NCBI GenBank assembly: GCA_026387085.1 | Contig: JAPLMK010000100.1 | Location: forward strand, 1-26,811 | Source: Candidatus Omnitrophota bacterium | Lineage (GTDB): Bacteria > Ratteibacteria > UBA8468 > MWAK01 | Direction: 5' to 3' | DNA length: 26,811 nucleotides | In this document: one piece after another, positions 7,070-14,811 of the stretch | How the letters are laid out: every line of letters starts with the position of its first letter | Numbering within the stretch: position 1 is the stretch's first letter | Made by a program: the position numbers and the translations under genes | The notes under the pieces: generated by a model | Told to the model about the DNA's origin: nothing | Databases searched by the model: none | The model's input: only the letters and a program-made list of their open reading frames with translations

Positions 7070-7744
7070 ATGAATCGGATTATCCGGCTGGCCCCGTTAA
7101 AAATTCAGGCCTTCTTCTTTTTATTTCTTTTCTTTCCCTTTGCGCTCTTTGCCCAGCAGATTCAACTTCACACCGCGGATGCCGGCCAGGAAGACGCTGT
7201 TTCAACCGGCGCGCCGGACACAGCCGGCAAAAATAGTTACCTGAACGCAAAAAGCGAGTGGGGATTACTCGTCGGATACGGCGCTTCCCATCCGGGATGG
7301 GGCCTAACACGCACAAGGGTAGAGACAATTGATTCGGTATATCGCTACGGCCGTTTTTTATCCGAAGAAACCGGAAAATCATGGTACCGCGGACGCCCGG
7401 AACTGCTCATTGAAGTGCCGTTTTCTTCGGTCCAGAATCCCCAAAACAGCCAAATGGTAGGATTCAACCTCCTGGTAAGCCGTAATTTTACGAATTCTCA
7501 AAAAATAGTTCCTTATGTTTTTGCCGGAGCCGGTTTAGTTTATACAAATCTTGATATTTATGATTTAGGCAGCGAGTTGAACGGCACCTACCAAGCAGGA
7601 ACCGGATTACGCTTTTTCATATCGGATAGAATAAGTTTAGACCTGAATTGCCGGTTCCACCATCTTTCCAACGGAAATACGGCTAAACCGAACATCCCGT
7701 TAAATTCTACTAAATTTTTCCTTGGTATCTCTTTTTACCGGTAA
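7070..7744 (+). CDS. pagL: PagL-like lipid A 3-O-deacylase (acyloxyacyl hydrolase family)
   Basis: A 224-residue outer-membrane beta-barrel candidate. The signal peptide is clear (basic start MNRIIR, hydrophobic core FFFLFLFFPFALF, AQ cleavage region). The remainder has alternating strand-like segments and ends in a terminal aromatic-rich strand (FFLGISFYR). The block RFHHLSNGNTAKPN near the C-terminus matches the PagL catalytic region, with H198 and S200 as the His-x-Ser pair. The position expected for the P. aeruginosa PagL glutamate, 14 residues after the His, appears to be asparagine, so the third catalytic residue may differ. PagL removes a 3-O-linked acyl chain from lipid A, which would imply lipopolysaccharide in this organism. 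TATAAT lies 2 nt before the ATG and AGGAG 13 nt before it, so the start and initiation mode are uncertain. Confidence 0.75.
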   Translation: MNRIIRLAPLKIQAFFFLFLFFPFALFAQQIQLHTADAGQEDAVSTGAPDTAGKNSYLNAKSEWGLLVGYGASHPGWGLTRTRVETIDSVYRYGRFLSEETGKSWYRGRPELLIEVPFSSVQNPQNSQMVGFNLLVSRNFTNSQKIVPYVFAGAGLVYTNLDIYDLGSELNGTYQAGTGLRFFISDRISLDLNCRFHHLSNGNTAKPNIPLNSTKFFLGISFYR

Positions 7745-7812
7745 ACCGCGCCGCTTCCGGGTTTCGATGCGGTAAAATATTGAAATAGTTAAAACAGAGG
7801 GAGATAAAGATT

Positions 7813-9972
7813 ATGAAGTATCATGAAAAGGAAGAGATGGTTCTGAATGTTTACGCGCCTAAAGGCTCCTTTTTAACGGTGGAAGAGGCGGCAAGCGCAG
7901 AAGATAAAATCGACTGGACGGCAAAGGAAGGAACAGACCAGGTTGCTTCCACGGTGAGTTTTGCGGCCGTGGATATCGCCGGTTTATTACAAAAAATCCC
8001 GGGCGTTAAAATAAAGATACAACCAGGCGATTGCCCCAAAGAACCAGAACCCGCCATTATTCTTCTGGTAAGTTCATTATTTAATAAGCATAAAAAAACA
8101 TTGAAAGAACTTTTCGGTGAAATAGAAGTTCCGGTTGACGAGCAGTCATTTATCATAAAATCAGGCGTCGCTTCTGAAAAAAACGGGCTTCCCCTCTATT
8201 TGGTTTTGGGCGCTGACCGGGCCGGGGCGATGTACGGCGCCTATGAGTTATTGAATACGTTTGGATTCCGCTGGTTTGGTCCGGACGCGTGGGAAGATGA
8301 AACGCCCGACAGAAAAACACTCAGGTTTCCTGCGGTTGATTTAAAGCAAGTTCCTTCGTTTAAAACAAGAGGGGCCTTTGGGGGCAAAACAGAAAATCGC
8401 AAAGATTTTCTGCGCTGGATAGCGCGCAATAAATTAAACTATGTCAGTACCCAAAAAGATGAAATTCCGTTTTGCAAGAAATTGTGCCTGAAATTAACAA
8501 TGGGCGGCGGCCACGATTTTACCCAGAAATATATTCCTCCGGCAAAATATTATGAATCGCATCCGGAATGGTACGCCCTTATTGACGGAAAAAGAACCTG
8601 GAGAAGCAACGAGGTCGCGCGTGATGAAATGGGTTATAACATCTGTTTGTCCAATCGCGAGGCGGTGGCGGAAGGCATAAAAAACTTTATCGATAACCTG
8701 GTCCGCGATGAAGAACTGCGGTGCGCTGATTTTATAAATATCTGGCCGCTTGATGTCGGACCCCGATATTGCCAATGCGATAATTGCCGGAAAATGGGCA
8801 ATCCTACCGACCAATTATTGCACTTGTGCAATGAGGCCCGGAAAGCCATTAAAAAAGCGGTTCGGGAAGAAAAGTTGCCCCGGGATATATCTATCGGTAC
8901 CCTGGCGTACCACGAAACATTGCCGGTGCCTTCACGACCCCTGCCAAAAGATTTTGACCACGACGGCATAATTATAACTTTTTTTGTGATTGAACGCTGT
9001 TACACCCACGCCATATCGGATACGTCCTGCGCGGAAATAAACACGGATATAAATAATTTCTGGAAACAATGGACCGCAAACCCGGAATGTTCGTTTAAAG
9101 GCGCGATGATGGTTGGCGAATATTACAACGTATCCGGCTTTGCCAGCATGTCCATCCCGTTTATCCGGATAATGGCAGCCGATATTCCATATTATTACAG
9201 TTGTAACGCCCGCCATATGAATTACATGCACATGCCCGGCGAACATTGGGGGACATTAACCCTGACCAATATGCAGTTTGCGTCTTTATTGTGGAACCAC
9301 CGGCTGGATTGTAATAAGTTTTTTAAAGATTTTTTATCAGACCGCTACCGTAATTCAGCCGAAAAAATGGAAAATTTTTACACCATCCTTGAAAAGGCGA
9401 TGAGTAACTCCAAACCCTTGAGCCATTTTGCGGGATTGGCCTACGGCGGTTTGAGAAACGAACTTAAAAAGAAAGGGAACAAAGAAAACCCGCACCCACT
9501 CTTTACAACGGAACACCTTACTTATGGTCCTATTTATAAAACACGCAACGAAGGACCCTCATTGGTTGAAACAGTTGAAATGTTGCAGGCGGCGGAAGGG
9601 ATTTTAGACCAGGTTTTAATTGATAATACCGACCCGCAGATAGCAAAACGGCTGGAATCTGACGCCCGGAGGTTTTATTACACCAAGAACCGCATCGCCT
9701 TCTTTTATGTTCTGGCCCGTTTGCGTATTTTTGAAAACCGGGGTGACTCTGCCGGCGCGAAACTGGAAGCGCTTAAACTCCGCGATCTCGGAGAATCACT
9801 GAGAAGAGAAGAGTTGATGTTACGGGGTTGCGGCCTTTATGAGAACGGATTAAAAACCACGCAGACACATCAATTTGATGTCTATGCGGTTGTTATGGCT
9901 GATTATGGATTGGTAACGCCCGATACGCCGGAGGGTAAACTTCCGGAAGGATTTAAACACCCGGGGTTATAA
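7813..9972 (+). CDS. DUF4838 (glycoside hydrolase-like) protein
   Basis: A 719-residue protein with the DUF4838 architecture. There is an N-terminal alpha/beta region like those preceding hexosaminidase barrels (LYLVLGADRAGAMYGAYELLNTFGFRWFGPDAWED), then a barrel-like domain with GGGHDFTQKYIPP, ESHPEWYALIDGKR, NICLSNREAV and the cysteine cluster C320/C322/C325 in RYCQCDNCRKMG. Related proteins occur in polysaccharide-degrading bacteria, usually exported, but their substrate is not established. This one begins MKYHEKEEMVLNVYAP without a signal peptide, and an in-frame TAG at 7786 rules out an upstream extension, so it looks cytoplasmic. The start is well supported: GAGGGAGA stands 9 nt upstream, and a GGTAAAAT box near 7771 could be the -10. 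It follows the pagL-like gene by 68 nt. Confidence 0.8.
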   Translation: MKYHEKEEMVLNVYAPKGSFLTVEEAASAEDKIDWTAKEGTDQVASTVSFAAVDIAGLLQKIPGVKIKIQPGDCPKEPEPAIILLVSSLFNKHKKTLKELFGEIEVPVDEQSFIIKSGVASEKNGLPLYLVLGADRAGAMYGAYELLNTFGFRWFGPDAWEDETPDRKTLRFPAVDLKQVPSFKTRGAFGGKTENRKDFLRWIARNKLNYVSTQKDEIPFCKKLCLKLTMGGGHDFTQKYIPPAKYYESHPEWYALIDGKRTWRSNEVARDEMGYNICLSNREAVAEGIKNFIDNLVRDEELRCADFINIWPLDVGPRYCQCDNCRKMGNPTDQLLHLCNEARKAIKKAVREEKLPRDISIGTLAYHETLPVPSRPLPKDFDHDGIIITFFVIERCYTHAISDTSCAEINTDINNFWKQWTANPECSFKGAMMVGEYYNVSGFASMSIPFIRIMAADIPYYYSCNARHMNYMHMPGEHWGTLTLTNMQFASLLWNHRLDCNKFFKDFLSDRYRNSAEKMENFYTILEKAMSNSKPLSHFAGLAYGGLRNELKKKGNKENPHPLFTTEHLTYGPIYKTRNEGPSLVETVEMLQAAEGILDQVLIDNTDPQIAKRLESDARRFYYTKNRIAFFYVLARLRIFENRGDSAGAKLEALKLRDLGESLRREELMLRGCGLYENGLKTTQTHQFDVYAVVMADYGLVTPDTPEGKLPEGFKHPGL

Positions 9973-10009
9973 TCCGGATTGTGACGCGCCCGGTCCGTAA
10001 CAACCGAAG

Positions 10010-10717
10010 CTAATATCCGAGAAAGTTTTCGGTCTTTATCTGTTCCCTGGGAACATTTTTCGGGCAGACCTCAAGCATCGCTTTCACCATCCCCGGCGGT
10101 CCGAAAATAAAGATTGTCCGGTCTTGGGCATCGGGCATCCGGGCTGCCAGCGTCTGCTCATCGATATACCCGGATAAACACTCCGCATCTTTTGATTGAC
10201 ACTCCGTCAGGGTGTAACAAACCTTCAGGTTAGGGTTTTCTTTCCGCCATTGGTCAATCTCGGGCCGGAAAGCAATCTCTTCTTCCGCCCGGTTTGAATA
10301 GAGGAGAACGATATCGGTCTCCAGCTTCCGGTCTGCGATATATTCCAGAATTGAAATTACCGGAGTAATGCCGATGCCGCCAATCAAAAAACCTATTTTT
10401 TGCTGTTCCGCCCGGAAAACGCAGTTTCCCAGCGGGCCCTTCAACCAAACCTCATCCCCGGGCTGCAGCGCTTTAAGTTTAGCGGAAAAATCGCTGCCGC
10501 TCAAACGCTTGGTGAATTCAAGATAATCCCGTTGCGGTGAAGCGGAAAAGGAAAGATACTTATTCAACAGCTTGTTTCCGGAATGGGCCGGGTCGAAAAG
10601 AACCTGCAGGAATTGGCCGGGAATGAAATCCGGCTTCTGTTCCGGAATGAACCGGAAACTTGCTGCGGTCTCACCTCTTTTTACTTGCTCCTTAAATTTT
10701 GCTTTAAAAATATTCAT
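10010..10717 (-). CDS. Ferredoxin-NADP reductase-like flavoprotein
   Basis: A 235-residue member of the FNR superfamily. The N-terminal FAD-binding barrel includes IPGQFLQVLF and the flavin motif KYLSFSASP (a variant of RxYS). The NAD(P) domain has GFLIGGIGITPVISIL, LLYSNRAEEEIAF and IFIFGPPGMVKAML, ending in an aromatic tail (ENFLGY). No 2Fe-2S cysteine cluster is present, so it needs a separate acceptor such as a ferredoxin. The start codon overlaps the stop of the upstream DUF3298 gene (ATGA), so translation is probably coupled; there is no own Shine-Dalgarno. The electron partner is unknown. The ferredoxin at 2175-3020 is a speculative option only. Confidence 0.88.
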   Translation of the reverse strand: MNIFKAKFKEQVKRGETAASFRFIPEQKPDFIPGQFLQVLFDPAHSGNKLLNKYLSFSASPQRDYLEFTKRLSGSDFSAKLKALQPGDEVWLKGPLGNCVFRAEQQKIGFLIGGIGITPVISILEYIADRKLETDIVLLYSNRAEEEIAFRPEIDQWRKENPNLKVCYTLTECQSKDAECLSGYIDEQTLAARMPDAQDRTIFIFGPPGMVKAMLEVCPKNVPREQIKTENFLGY

Positions 10718-11409
10718 AAGTTAAACGGGTTGCGCTGCAAAAATTTTTTTAGTTGCGCCAGGGGAATTTTCACCTCCTGAACTCCGGCGGCGTACGGGGC
10801 AACCGTATACTGTTCAAAGTAAAAGACGATTGCGCCGGGAAGCAGGTTAAACCGGGTAAAATTCTCTTCTTTTGGTCCCGCGCCTTCTTTTATCCACGAT
10901 TCTTGGGCATAAAAACCGAGCTTCTTTTCCAGTTGTTTTACGGCTATCCGGGAAATTTCCGCCAGGTAACCGGACTCTTTCCGGAAAACATCTTCCAAGC
11001 CGATTGTTCTTTGTGCGCCGAGCGAAAAGTTCCTGGTGATGATACGCGTGTTCCCGTGGGCGCCTCCGGTGAAAGCGTAAATTTCAAACCGGAAACCGAT
11101 TATTTCTTCCGAAAACCGGAAGGCGCGATATACACCTTTAAGCTCGTTCTTCCAGTTTTCGCTGGGCAGGTCGGTTCCGATATTTTTTTTAAATTCTGCG
11201 ATTGTTTCGTCAACCAATTTTTGAATAGGCCGGTCTATGAATATTTTTCCGGTTACCGGAAAAGAGAGATCAAGTTCATAATTATGACCGGACTCCTTTA
11301 TCTTTTTTTCCCGGCATAACCTGTCACCGGATGCCGCAGAAACGTTACCGCCGGAAAAAAGAACGGCTGCTGCCAGCAAAAGAAAAACGTGCTTCCGGAC
11401 CAGTCGCAT
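10714..11409 (-). CDS. Exported DUF3298/DUF4163 (RsiV-like) protein
   Basis: A 231-residue protein with a signal peptide (MRLVRKHVFLLLAAAVLFSGGNVSAAS). It has a DUF4163-type region (NYELDLSFPVTG) and a DUF3298 region: FTGGAHGNT, LEDVFRKESGYLAEISRIA and FYFEQYTVAPYAAGVQEVKIPL. The same domain pair occurs in the anti-sigma factor RsiV and in deacetylase-associated PdaC proteins. Here there is no cytoplasmic anti-sigma or catalytic domain, so it is likely a periplasmic binding or structural protein. AAGGAG lies 11 nt before the ATG. It overlaps the following FNR-like gene by 4 nt. A perfect CCCGGTC/GACCGGG hairpin lies between it and the divergent gene at 11560. Confidence 0.82.
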   Translation of the reverse strand: MRLVRKHVFLLLAAAVLFSGGNVSAASGDRLCREKKIKESGHNYELDLSFPVTGKIFIDRPIQKLVDETIAEFKKNIGTDLPSENWKNELKGVYRAFRFSEEIIGFRFEIYAFTGGAHGNTRIITRNFSLGAQRTIGLEDVFRKESGYLAEISRIAVKQLEKKLGFYAQESWIKEGAGPKEENFTRFNLLPGAIVFYFEQYTVAPYAAGVQEVKIPLAQLKKFLQRNPFNL

Positions 11410-11459
11410 AATTTTGTTTTCTCCTTAAAAGCGTATACAATCTTATCATTACCATAAAT

Positions 11460-11477
11460 CCCGGTCAAGAGACCGGG
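11460..11477. other. Perfect 7-bp inverted repeat in a divergent promoter region
   Basis: CCCGGTC and GACCGGG are separated by AAGA. It lies 50 nt before the DUF3298 start and about 80 nt before the PH-domain gene. It could be an operator or a hairpin; the sequence does not decide. Confidence 0.4.
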
Positions 11478-11516
11478 CTGCGCGCCAACCCTTTAATCGC
11501 ATTTTCCGTGATGTTG

Positions 11517-11525
11517 TGTTATAAT
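11517..11525 (+). promoter_or_regulatory. Extended -10 box for the PH-domain gene operon
   Basis: TGTTATAAT is a perfect extended -10 element. Initiation would fall near 11532, giving a leader of about 28 nt before ATG 11560. No good -35 is seen at 17 nt. Confidence 0.5.
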
Positions 11526-11559
11526 TTTCCCGGTAATAAAGCGTGCGGCATCAAACCGT

Positions 11560-12072
11560 ATGGATAAAAAGACCAGCGATTATCCGGGTATAATCCCGGC
11601 CGGAATGCTCGAAACCGGCGAAAAACTCATCTACGCCGGGCGGCCCCAAAAGTTCTATTTTCTTTTCCGGCCAACTCTCATCAACCTCGTCCTGCTGGCC
11701 GGAGGCATCGCCTTGTTAACAACCCAAAACCGCGTAAAATTCTGCGGCGTAATTTTGATATCGGCCGCAGTCATCTTCTTCTTAATTCACCTCCTGCGCT
11801 GGCAAAAAACCATTTACGGCTTTACCGACCGCCGCCTCTTCAACCACCGGGGCGTAATCGCCAAGGATATTTACTAAACACCGCTCACCCGGATTCAGGA
11901 CATCCGGATTACCATCAGCATCAGCCAGCGGTTAACCGGTTGCGGCACTATCTTTATCACGACCGCCGGCACCGAAAACACGGCCTGCGTCTGGAAAAAC
12001 ATTTCCCGCCCGCAAAAAATTAAAAACCTTCTCTCCGCCCAGATAAACCAGGCAAACCACCCGGCCCCGTGA
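11560..12072 (+). pseudogene. Bacterial PH-domain (YdbS-like) membrane protein interrupted by in-frame TAA
   Basis: Translation gives 105 residues to TAA at 11875-11877: a soluble start, two hydrophobic segments (about residues 34-54 and 60-82) and the opening of a bacterial PH (bPH2) domain, TIYGFTDRRLFNHRGVIAKDIY. The same frame continues past the TAA as TPLTRIQDIRITISISQRLTG and then GCGTIFITTAG, the standard continuation of bPH2 domains (PLSRIQDV, RLLGxGT, TAG), and ends at 12072. With one sense codon at 11875 the protein would be 170 residues. GAA or AAA would each need one base change. Without read-through the domain is cut in its first third. The final TGA overlaps the GTG of the peptidase gene, so a coupled operon is likely. 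A sequencing error is possible. Confidence 0.85.
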
Positions 12073-12932
12073 ACTCGCTGCCTTTTGTCCGGGGCTTTTT
12101 TTCCCTTCTCTTTTTCCTGGGATGCCTGGCAATTGGACCTCAACTACAAGCGTTTACCTTCCAAACATTACCGGAAAACCTGACCGGCGGAGAAGGTTTC
12201 CTGCTCCGCCTTAAAGGAAACCCGGCCGACAACTACCAGGCTCTTTTTGAGCGAAAAAAATATAAACCATTTCCGGCCTCAAAAGGCGTTTGGGAAATAT
12301 TTCTGCCGCTGAGTATCAAAGCCGCCGGAGAGCGGGAACTAATTCTGGAAAAAATATCTCCGGACGCGCCCACGGAAAAATACTCCTTTTTAGTGAACGT
12401 AACCCAAAAGAAAATACGGACGATATTTTTGGGCAAAGCCAGCCGGAAGATGCGAAAAGAAGAACCGTCCATTTCCAAACAGCAGAAAAAAGTTCTGGCC
12501 GCGATTAATAACCGGGAGCCCCGAAAATACTGGAATCAGCCGTTTTCACTCCCGCTCCAGGGTGAAATCGGTACCGAATTTGGCATCAAACGCAACCTGG
12601 GAACCTATAGTTCTTATCATTGGGGGGTGGATATCAGTGCTCCGGAAGGTACGCCGGTTCAGGCCGCAAACCGGGGGAAAGTAATTTTAAGCGAGCACAA
12701 TTTTAATATATACGGCAACCTGCTGATTATCGATCACGGACAGGGGGTGGTCAGTTGTTATTTTCACCTATCCCAAATCTTTAAAGAGACCGGGGATATG
12801 GTCGACCAAAACGAAATCATCGCCGAAGTAGGCAATACCGGCTGGTCAGACGGGGCACACCTTCACTTTAGCGTCTACTTGCAGGGAAAACCAGTCGACC
12901 CGCTCTGGTGGGTATCGTTTACCCCGGAGTAA
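12069..12932 (+). CDS. Exported M23 (LytM-type) metallopeptidase
   Basis: A 287-residue peptidoglycan endopeptidase candidate. It starts with GTG overlapping the preceding stop (GTGA). The signal peptide is clear (VRGFFSLLFFLGCLAIGP, QAF). A middle region without recognised domain is followed by the M23 domain: H184 and D188 in HWGVD, and H264 and H266 in HLHF, which are the zinc ligands and active-site histidines, with the strand motif PVQAANRGKVIL and DHGQGVVSCYFHLS between them. The zinc set is complete, so the enzyme is probably catalytically active rather than a degenerate regulator. There is no Shine-Dalgarno, consistent with translational coupling to the PH-domain frame. The in-frame stop upstream could therefore reduce its expression. 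Confidence 0.9.
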   Translation: MNSLPFVRGFFSLLFFLGCLAIGPQLQAFTFQTLPENLTGGEGFLLRLKGNPADNYQALFERKKYKPFPASKGVWEIFLPLSIKAAGERELILEKISPDAPTEKYSFLVNVTQKKIRTIFLGKASRKMRKEEPSISKQQKKVLAAINNREPRKYWNQPFSLPLQGEIGTEFGIKRNLGTYSSYHWGVDISAPEGTPVQAANRGKVILSEHNFNIYGNLLIIDHGQGVVSCYFHLSQIFKETGDMVDQNEIIAEVGNTGWSDGAHLHFSVYLQGKPVDPLWWVSFTPE

Positions 12933-12937
12933 GACGG

Positions 12938-12978
12938 ATTTGCCGTCCTGAGGCAAGGTTCGCCTCAAGACGGCAAAA
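12938..12978. terminator. Long hairpin between convergent genes
   Basis: TTTGCCGTC-C-TGAGGC at 12939-12954 pairs with its inverted copy at 12962-12977 across a 7-nt loop with one mismatch. It sits between the convergent M23 and Cys-rich lipoprotein genes and could end transcription from both sides. No strong U-run follows on either strand. A second small TTCCGG/CCGGAA hairpin is at 12979-12998. Confidence 0.6.
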
Positions 12979-13002
12979 TTCATTCCGGATAAGAACCGGA
13001 AA

Positions 13003-13185
13003 CTACCGCGTGCAAGAACCGCCGCAATTGCCGGGCGCCGCCGGCTGACACTCGCCTTTAACGCTGCACTTGCATGTCTCGCCGCAACAAGCCGGGGAAC
13101 AGAGACATTTACTCTTGGCGGTCGTCCGGGCGGGCAGGGTTGCGCAACCGGCCACAAACGCCAGCAACACCATCAGTTTCTTCAT
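13003..13185 (-). CDS. Small cysteine-rich lipoprotein, predicted metal-binding (metallothionein-like)
   Basis: Sixty residues: a lipoprotein signal with lipobox VAGC (C14), then a mature region dense in cysteine: C27, C29, C33, C34, C38, C40, C46, C54 and C58. Motifs are two CxC pairs (KCLCS, TCKCS) and one CC. Nine thiols in 32 residues recall metallothioneins, although I recognise no named family. AAAGGAGAG precedes the ATG. It begins 14 nt after csoR on the same strand, so it is very probably transcribed from the csoR promoter and induced by copper. The inferred role is a lipid-anchored Cu(I) buffer on the periplasmic side. Disulfide bonding instead of metal binding is the main alternative. 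Confidence 0.8.
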   Translation of the reverse strand: MKKLMVLLAFVAGCATLPARTTAKSKCLCSPACCGETCKCSVKGECQPAAPGNCGGSCTR

Positions 13186-13199
13186 TTTCCGCTCTCCTT

Positions 13200-13484
13200 T
13201 TAGTTTACTTTCCGGAACTGATGGATAAGGTTCATAATCTCCCGCATCTTCTGCTCTTTCTCTTTGGCCGATGCGCCCTTGACCGCTTTTGCCACACAGT
13301 GTTCAAAATGCTTCTTTAAAATCTTGTCTTCGAGCCGGGCTAAAGCGCTTATCACCGCGTGTATCTGGTTGAGAATATCCACGCAATATTGTTCTTCTTC
13401 AACCATCCGCTGCACGCCCCGCACTTGCCCCTCGACCCGCTTTAAATCCGGCAGGATGGCCTGATGAGACGGATTCTGTTTCAT
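13200..13484 (-). CDS. csoR: CsoR-family copper-sensing repressor
   Basis: A 94-residue all-helical DUF156 protein. The Cu(I) ligand set of M. tuberculosis CsoR (C36, H61, C65) is present with identical spacing as C34, H59 and C63, in EEQYCVDIL and KKHFEHC. The N-terminal helix carries LKRVEGQVRGVQRM, the family signature. That favours copper over the nickel (RcnR), formaldehyde (FrmR) or persulfide (CstR) branches. In the Cu-free state it should repress its own operon; Cu(I) binding releases DNA. AAAGGAGGTG gives a very strong ribosome site, and a full TTGACA/TATAAT promoter with a dyad in its spacer lies directly upstream. The Cys-rich lipoprotein gene follows 14 nt downstream. Confidence 0.93.
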   Translation of the reverse strand: MKQNPSHQAILPDLKRVEGQVRGVQRMVEEEQYCVDILNQIHAVISALARLEDKILKKHFEHCVAKAVKGASAKEKEQKMREIMNLIHQFRKVN

Positions 13485-13505
13485 GGTTCACCTCCTTTCA
13501 TTATC

Positions 13506-13535
13506 ATTATACCCTACCCACCTATAGTATGTCAA
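13506..13535 (-). promoter_or_regulatory. csoR promoter with candidate CsoR operator
   Basis: On the minus strand, TTGACA (13530-13535) and TATAAT (13506-13511) are separated by 18 nt. Between and over them (13509-13530, plus strand) lies an imperfect 22-bp dyad: ATACCCTA at one end and TATAGTAT at the other, matching in 6 of 8 paired positions, with a C-rich centre. Known CsoR sites are also GTAT-ended with a C/G-rich centre. Its position over the promoter fits repression. Confidence 0.7.
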
Positions 13536-13551
13536 GAGCCCGAAATTAAAA

Positions 13552-14733
13552 TTATTTACGGGTGATTCTGGTGCTGGACCGGCAGATAGCATCGTAGCCG
13601 AACCGCTCCCTGATTTCATCGATTGCCCGGTACACTTTTTCGCTCCGGTTCTCGCCTTCCGGCTTGAAAAGGGTGGCCCGGGTATCTGCCGGAATGAAAC
13701 CGGAAACCTTCACCCCGACCAGCCGCACCTTTTTCCCTTTGGCCAAAAAACTGTCCGCCAATAGCGTTATCTTCCGGTAAATTATATCCACGGAATCAAT
13801 CGGTTCTTTCATCGTAACCGCCCTGGTAAACGTTTGAAAATCGGCAAAACGTATCTTCAGGGTTACCGTCCTGCCTTTAGAGCCGGCCGGCCGGAGCCGG
13901 CTTGACACTTTTTCGCAAAGGGAAAGCAGGACAGCCCTGATTTCCGGAAGAGCCGAGGTATCGTTCTCAAAAGTAAATTCGTTGCTGATTGACTTGGCTT
14001 CCGTTTCCGGTTCTACTTCACGTTCATCTATGCCGTTGGCCAATTGCCAGAAATAGGCGCCGTTTTTACCAAACAAGGTGACTATTTCCCGGATATTCCG
14101 GTCGGCGAGTTCACCGATGGTCCTGATGCCGGCGTTATTTAAAGCCAACCGGCTTTTTTCACCCAAACCCCAAATTTTTTTCAGGTCCAGGGGCCGCAGA
14201 AAAGCAAGCATGTTTTCCGGCGCAACCTCAACCATTCCGTCCGGCTTATTGATTTCGGAAGCGATTTTAGCCACCAGTTTGTTCGGAGCCAGCCCGATTG
14301 AAGCGGTTAACCCGGTAACTTCTTTTATCCGTGATTTAATTAAAAGACAGGCCTGCAACGGCGTCCCGAAGTGAAAATAGGTGTCGCTTATATCTAAAAA
14401 CGCCTCGTCAATGCTCACCGGTTCCACGGCGTGGGTAAAAGTATAAAATATTTCCATTATCCGGTCGGAAACAATGCTGTATTTTTCCATATCCGGCCTC
14501 AGGAAAACAGCCCGGGGGCATTTCCGGTAAGCGCTGGAAATAGGCAGGGCGGAATGGATGCCGAATTTTCGGGCTTCATAAGAACAGGTGGCCACCACAC
14601 CCCGGCCCCGGCCGGATTTAGGGTCAGCGCCGATAACCACCGGCTGACCGCGTAAACCCGGATTATCCCGCTGCTCAATGGAAGCAAAAAAAGCATCCAT
14701 ATCCAGGTGAACGATAAACCTTCTTTTTAACAT
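13552..14733 (-). CDS. dinB: DNA polymerase IV (Y-family)
   Basis: A 393-residue translesion polymerase. Catalytic motifs are HLDMDAFFASIE at the N-terminus and EPVSIDEAFLDIS with the second acidic pair. KSGRGRGVVATCSYEARKFGI, the helix-hairpin-helix region (LKKIWGLGEKSRLALNNAGI) and the little-finger domain follow in the usual order. It copies past DNA lesions with low fidelity. There is no beta-clamp motif I can identify with certainty at the C-terminus. No Shine-Dalgarno precedes ATG 14733. A TGTTATAAT box at 14783-14791 would give a leader of about 40 nt. I found no recognisable LexA box, so SOS control is not supported by sequence. It is divergent from the GrpB-family gene. Confidence 0.95.
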   Translation of the reverse strand: MLKRRFIVHLDMDAFFASIEQRDNPGLRGQPVVIGADPKSGRGRGVVATCSYEARKFGIHSALPISSAYRKCPRAVFLRPDMEKYSIVSDRIMEIFYTFTHAVEPVSIDEAFLDISDTYFHFGTPLQACLLIKSRIKEVTGLTASIGLAPNKLVAKIASEINKPDGMVEVAPENMLAFLRPLDLKKIWGLGEKSRLALNNAGIRTIGELADRNIREIVTLFGKNGAYFWQLANGIDEREVEPETEAKSISNEFTFENDTSALPEIRAVLLSLCEKVSSRLRPAGSKGRTVTLKIRFADFQTFTRAVTMKEPIDSVDIIYRKITLLADSFLAKGKKVRLVGVKVSGFIPADTRATLFKPEGENRSEKVYRAIDEIRERFGYDAICRSSTRITRK

Positions 14734-14782
14734 AATGTTTTACAGGTTCGGCTAACACTTAACTTGGGGACAAGCAGGCAAT

Positions 14783-14791
14783 ATTATAACA
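14783..14791 (-). promoter_or_regulatory. Extended -10 box for dinB
   Basis: Minus-strand TGTTATAAT, 49 nt before the dinB start codon. No -35 hexamer matches at 17 nt spacing. It is 21 nt from the -35 of the divergent GrpB-family promoter. Confidence 0.5.
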
Positions 14792-14811
14792 CCTCTCTCT
14801 GGTCCGGTTAT

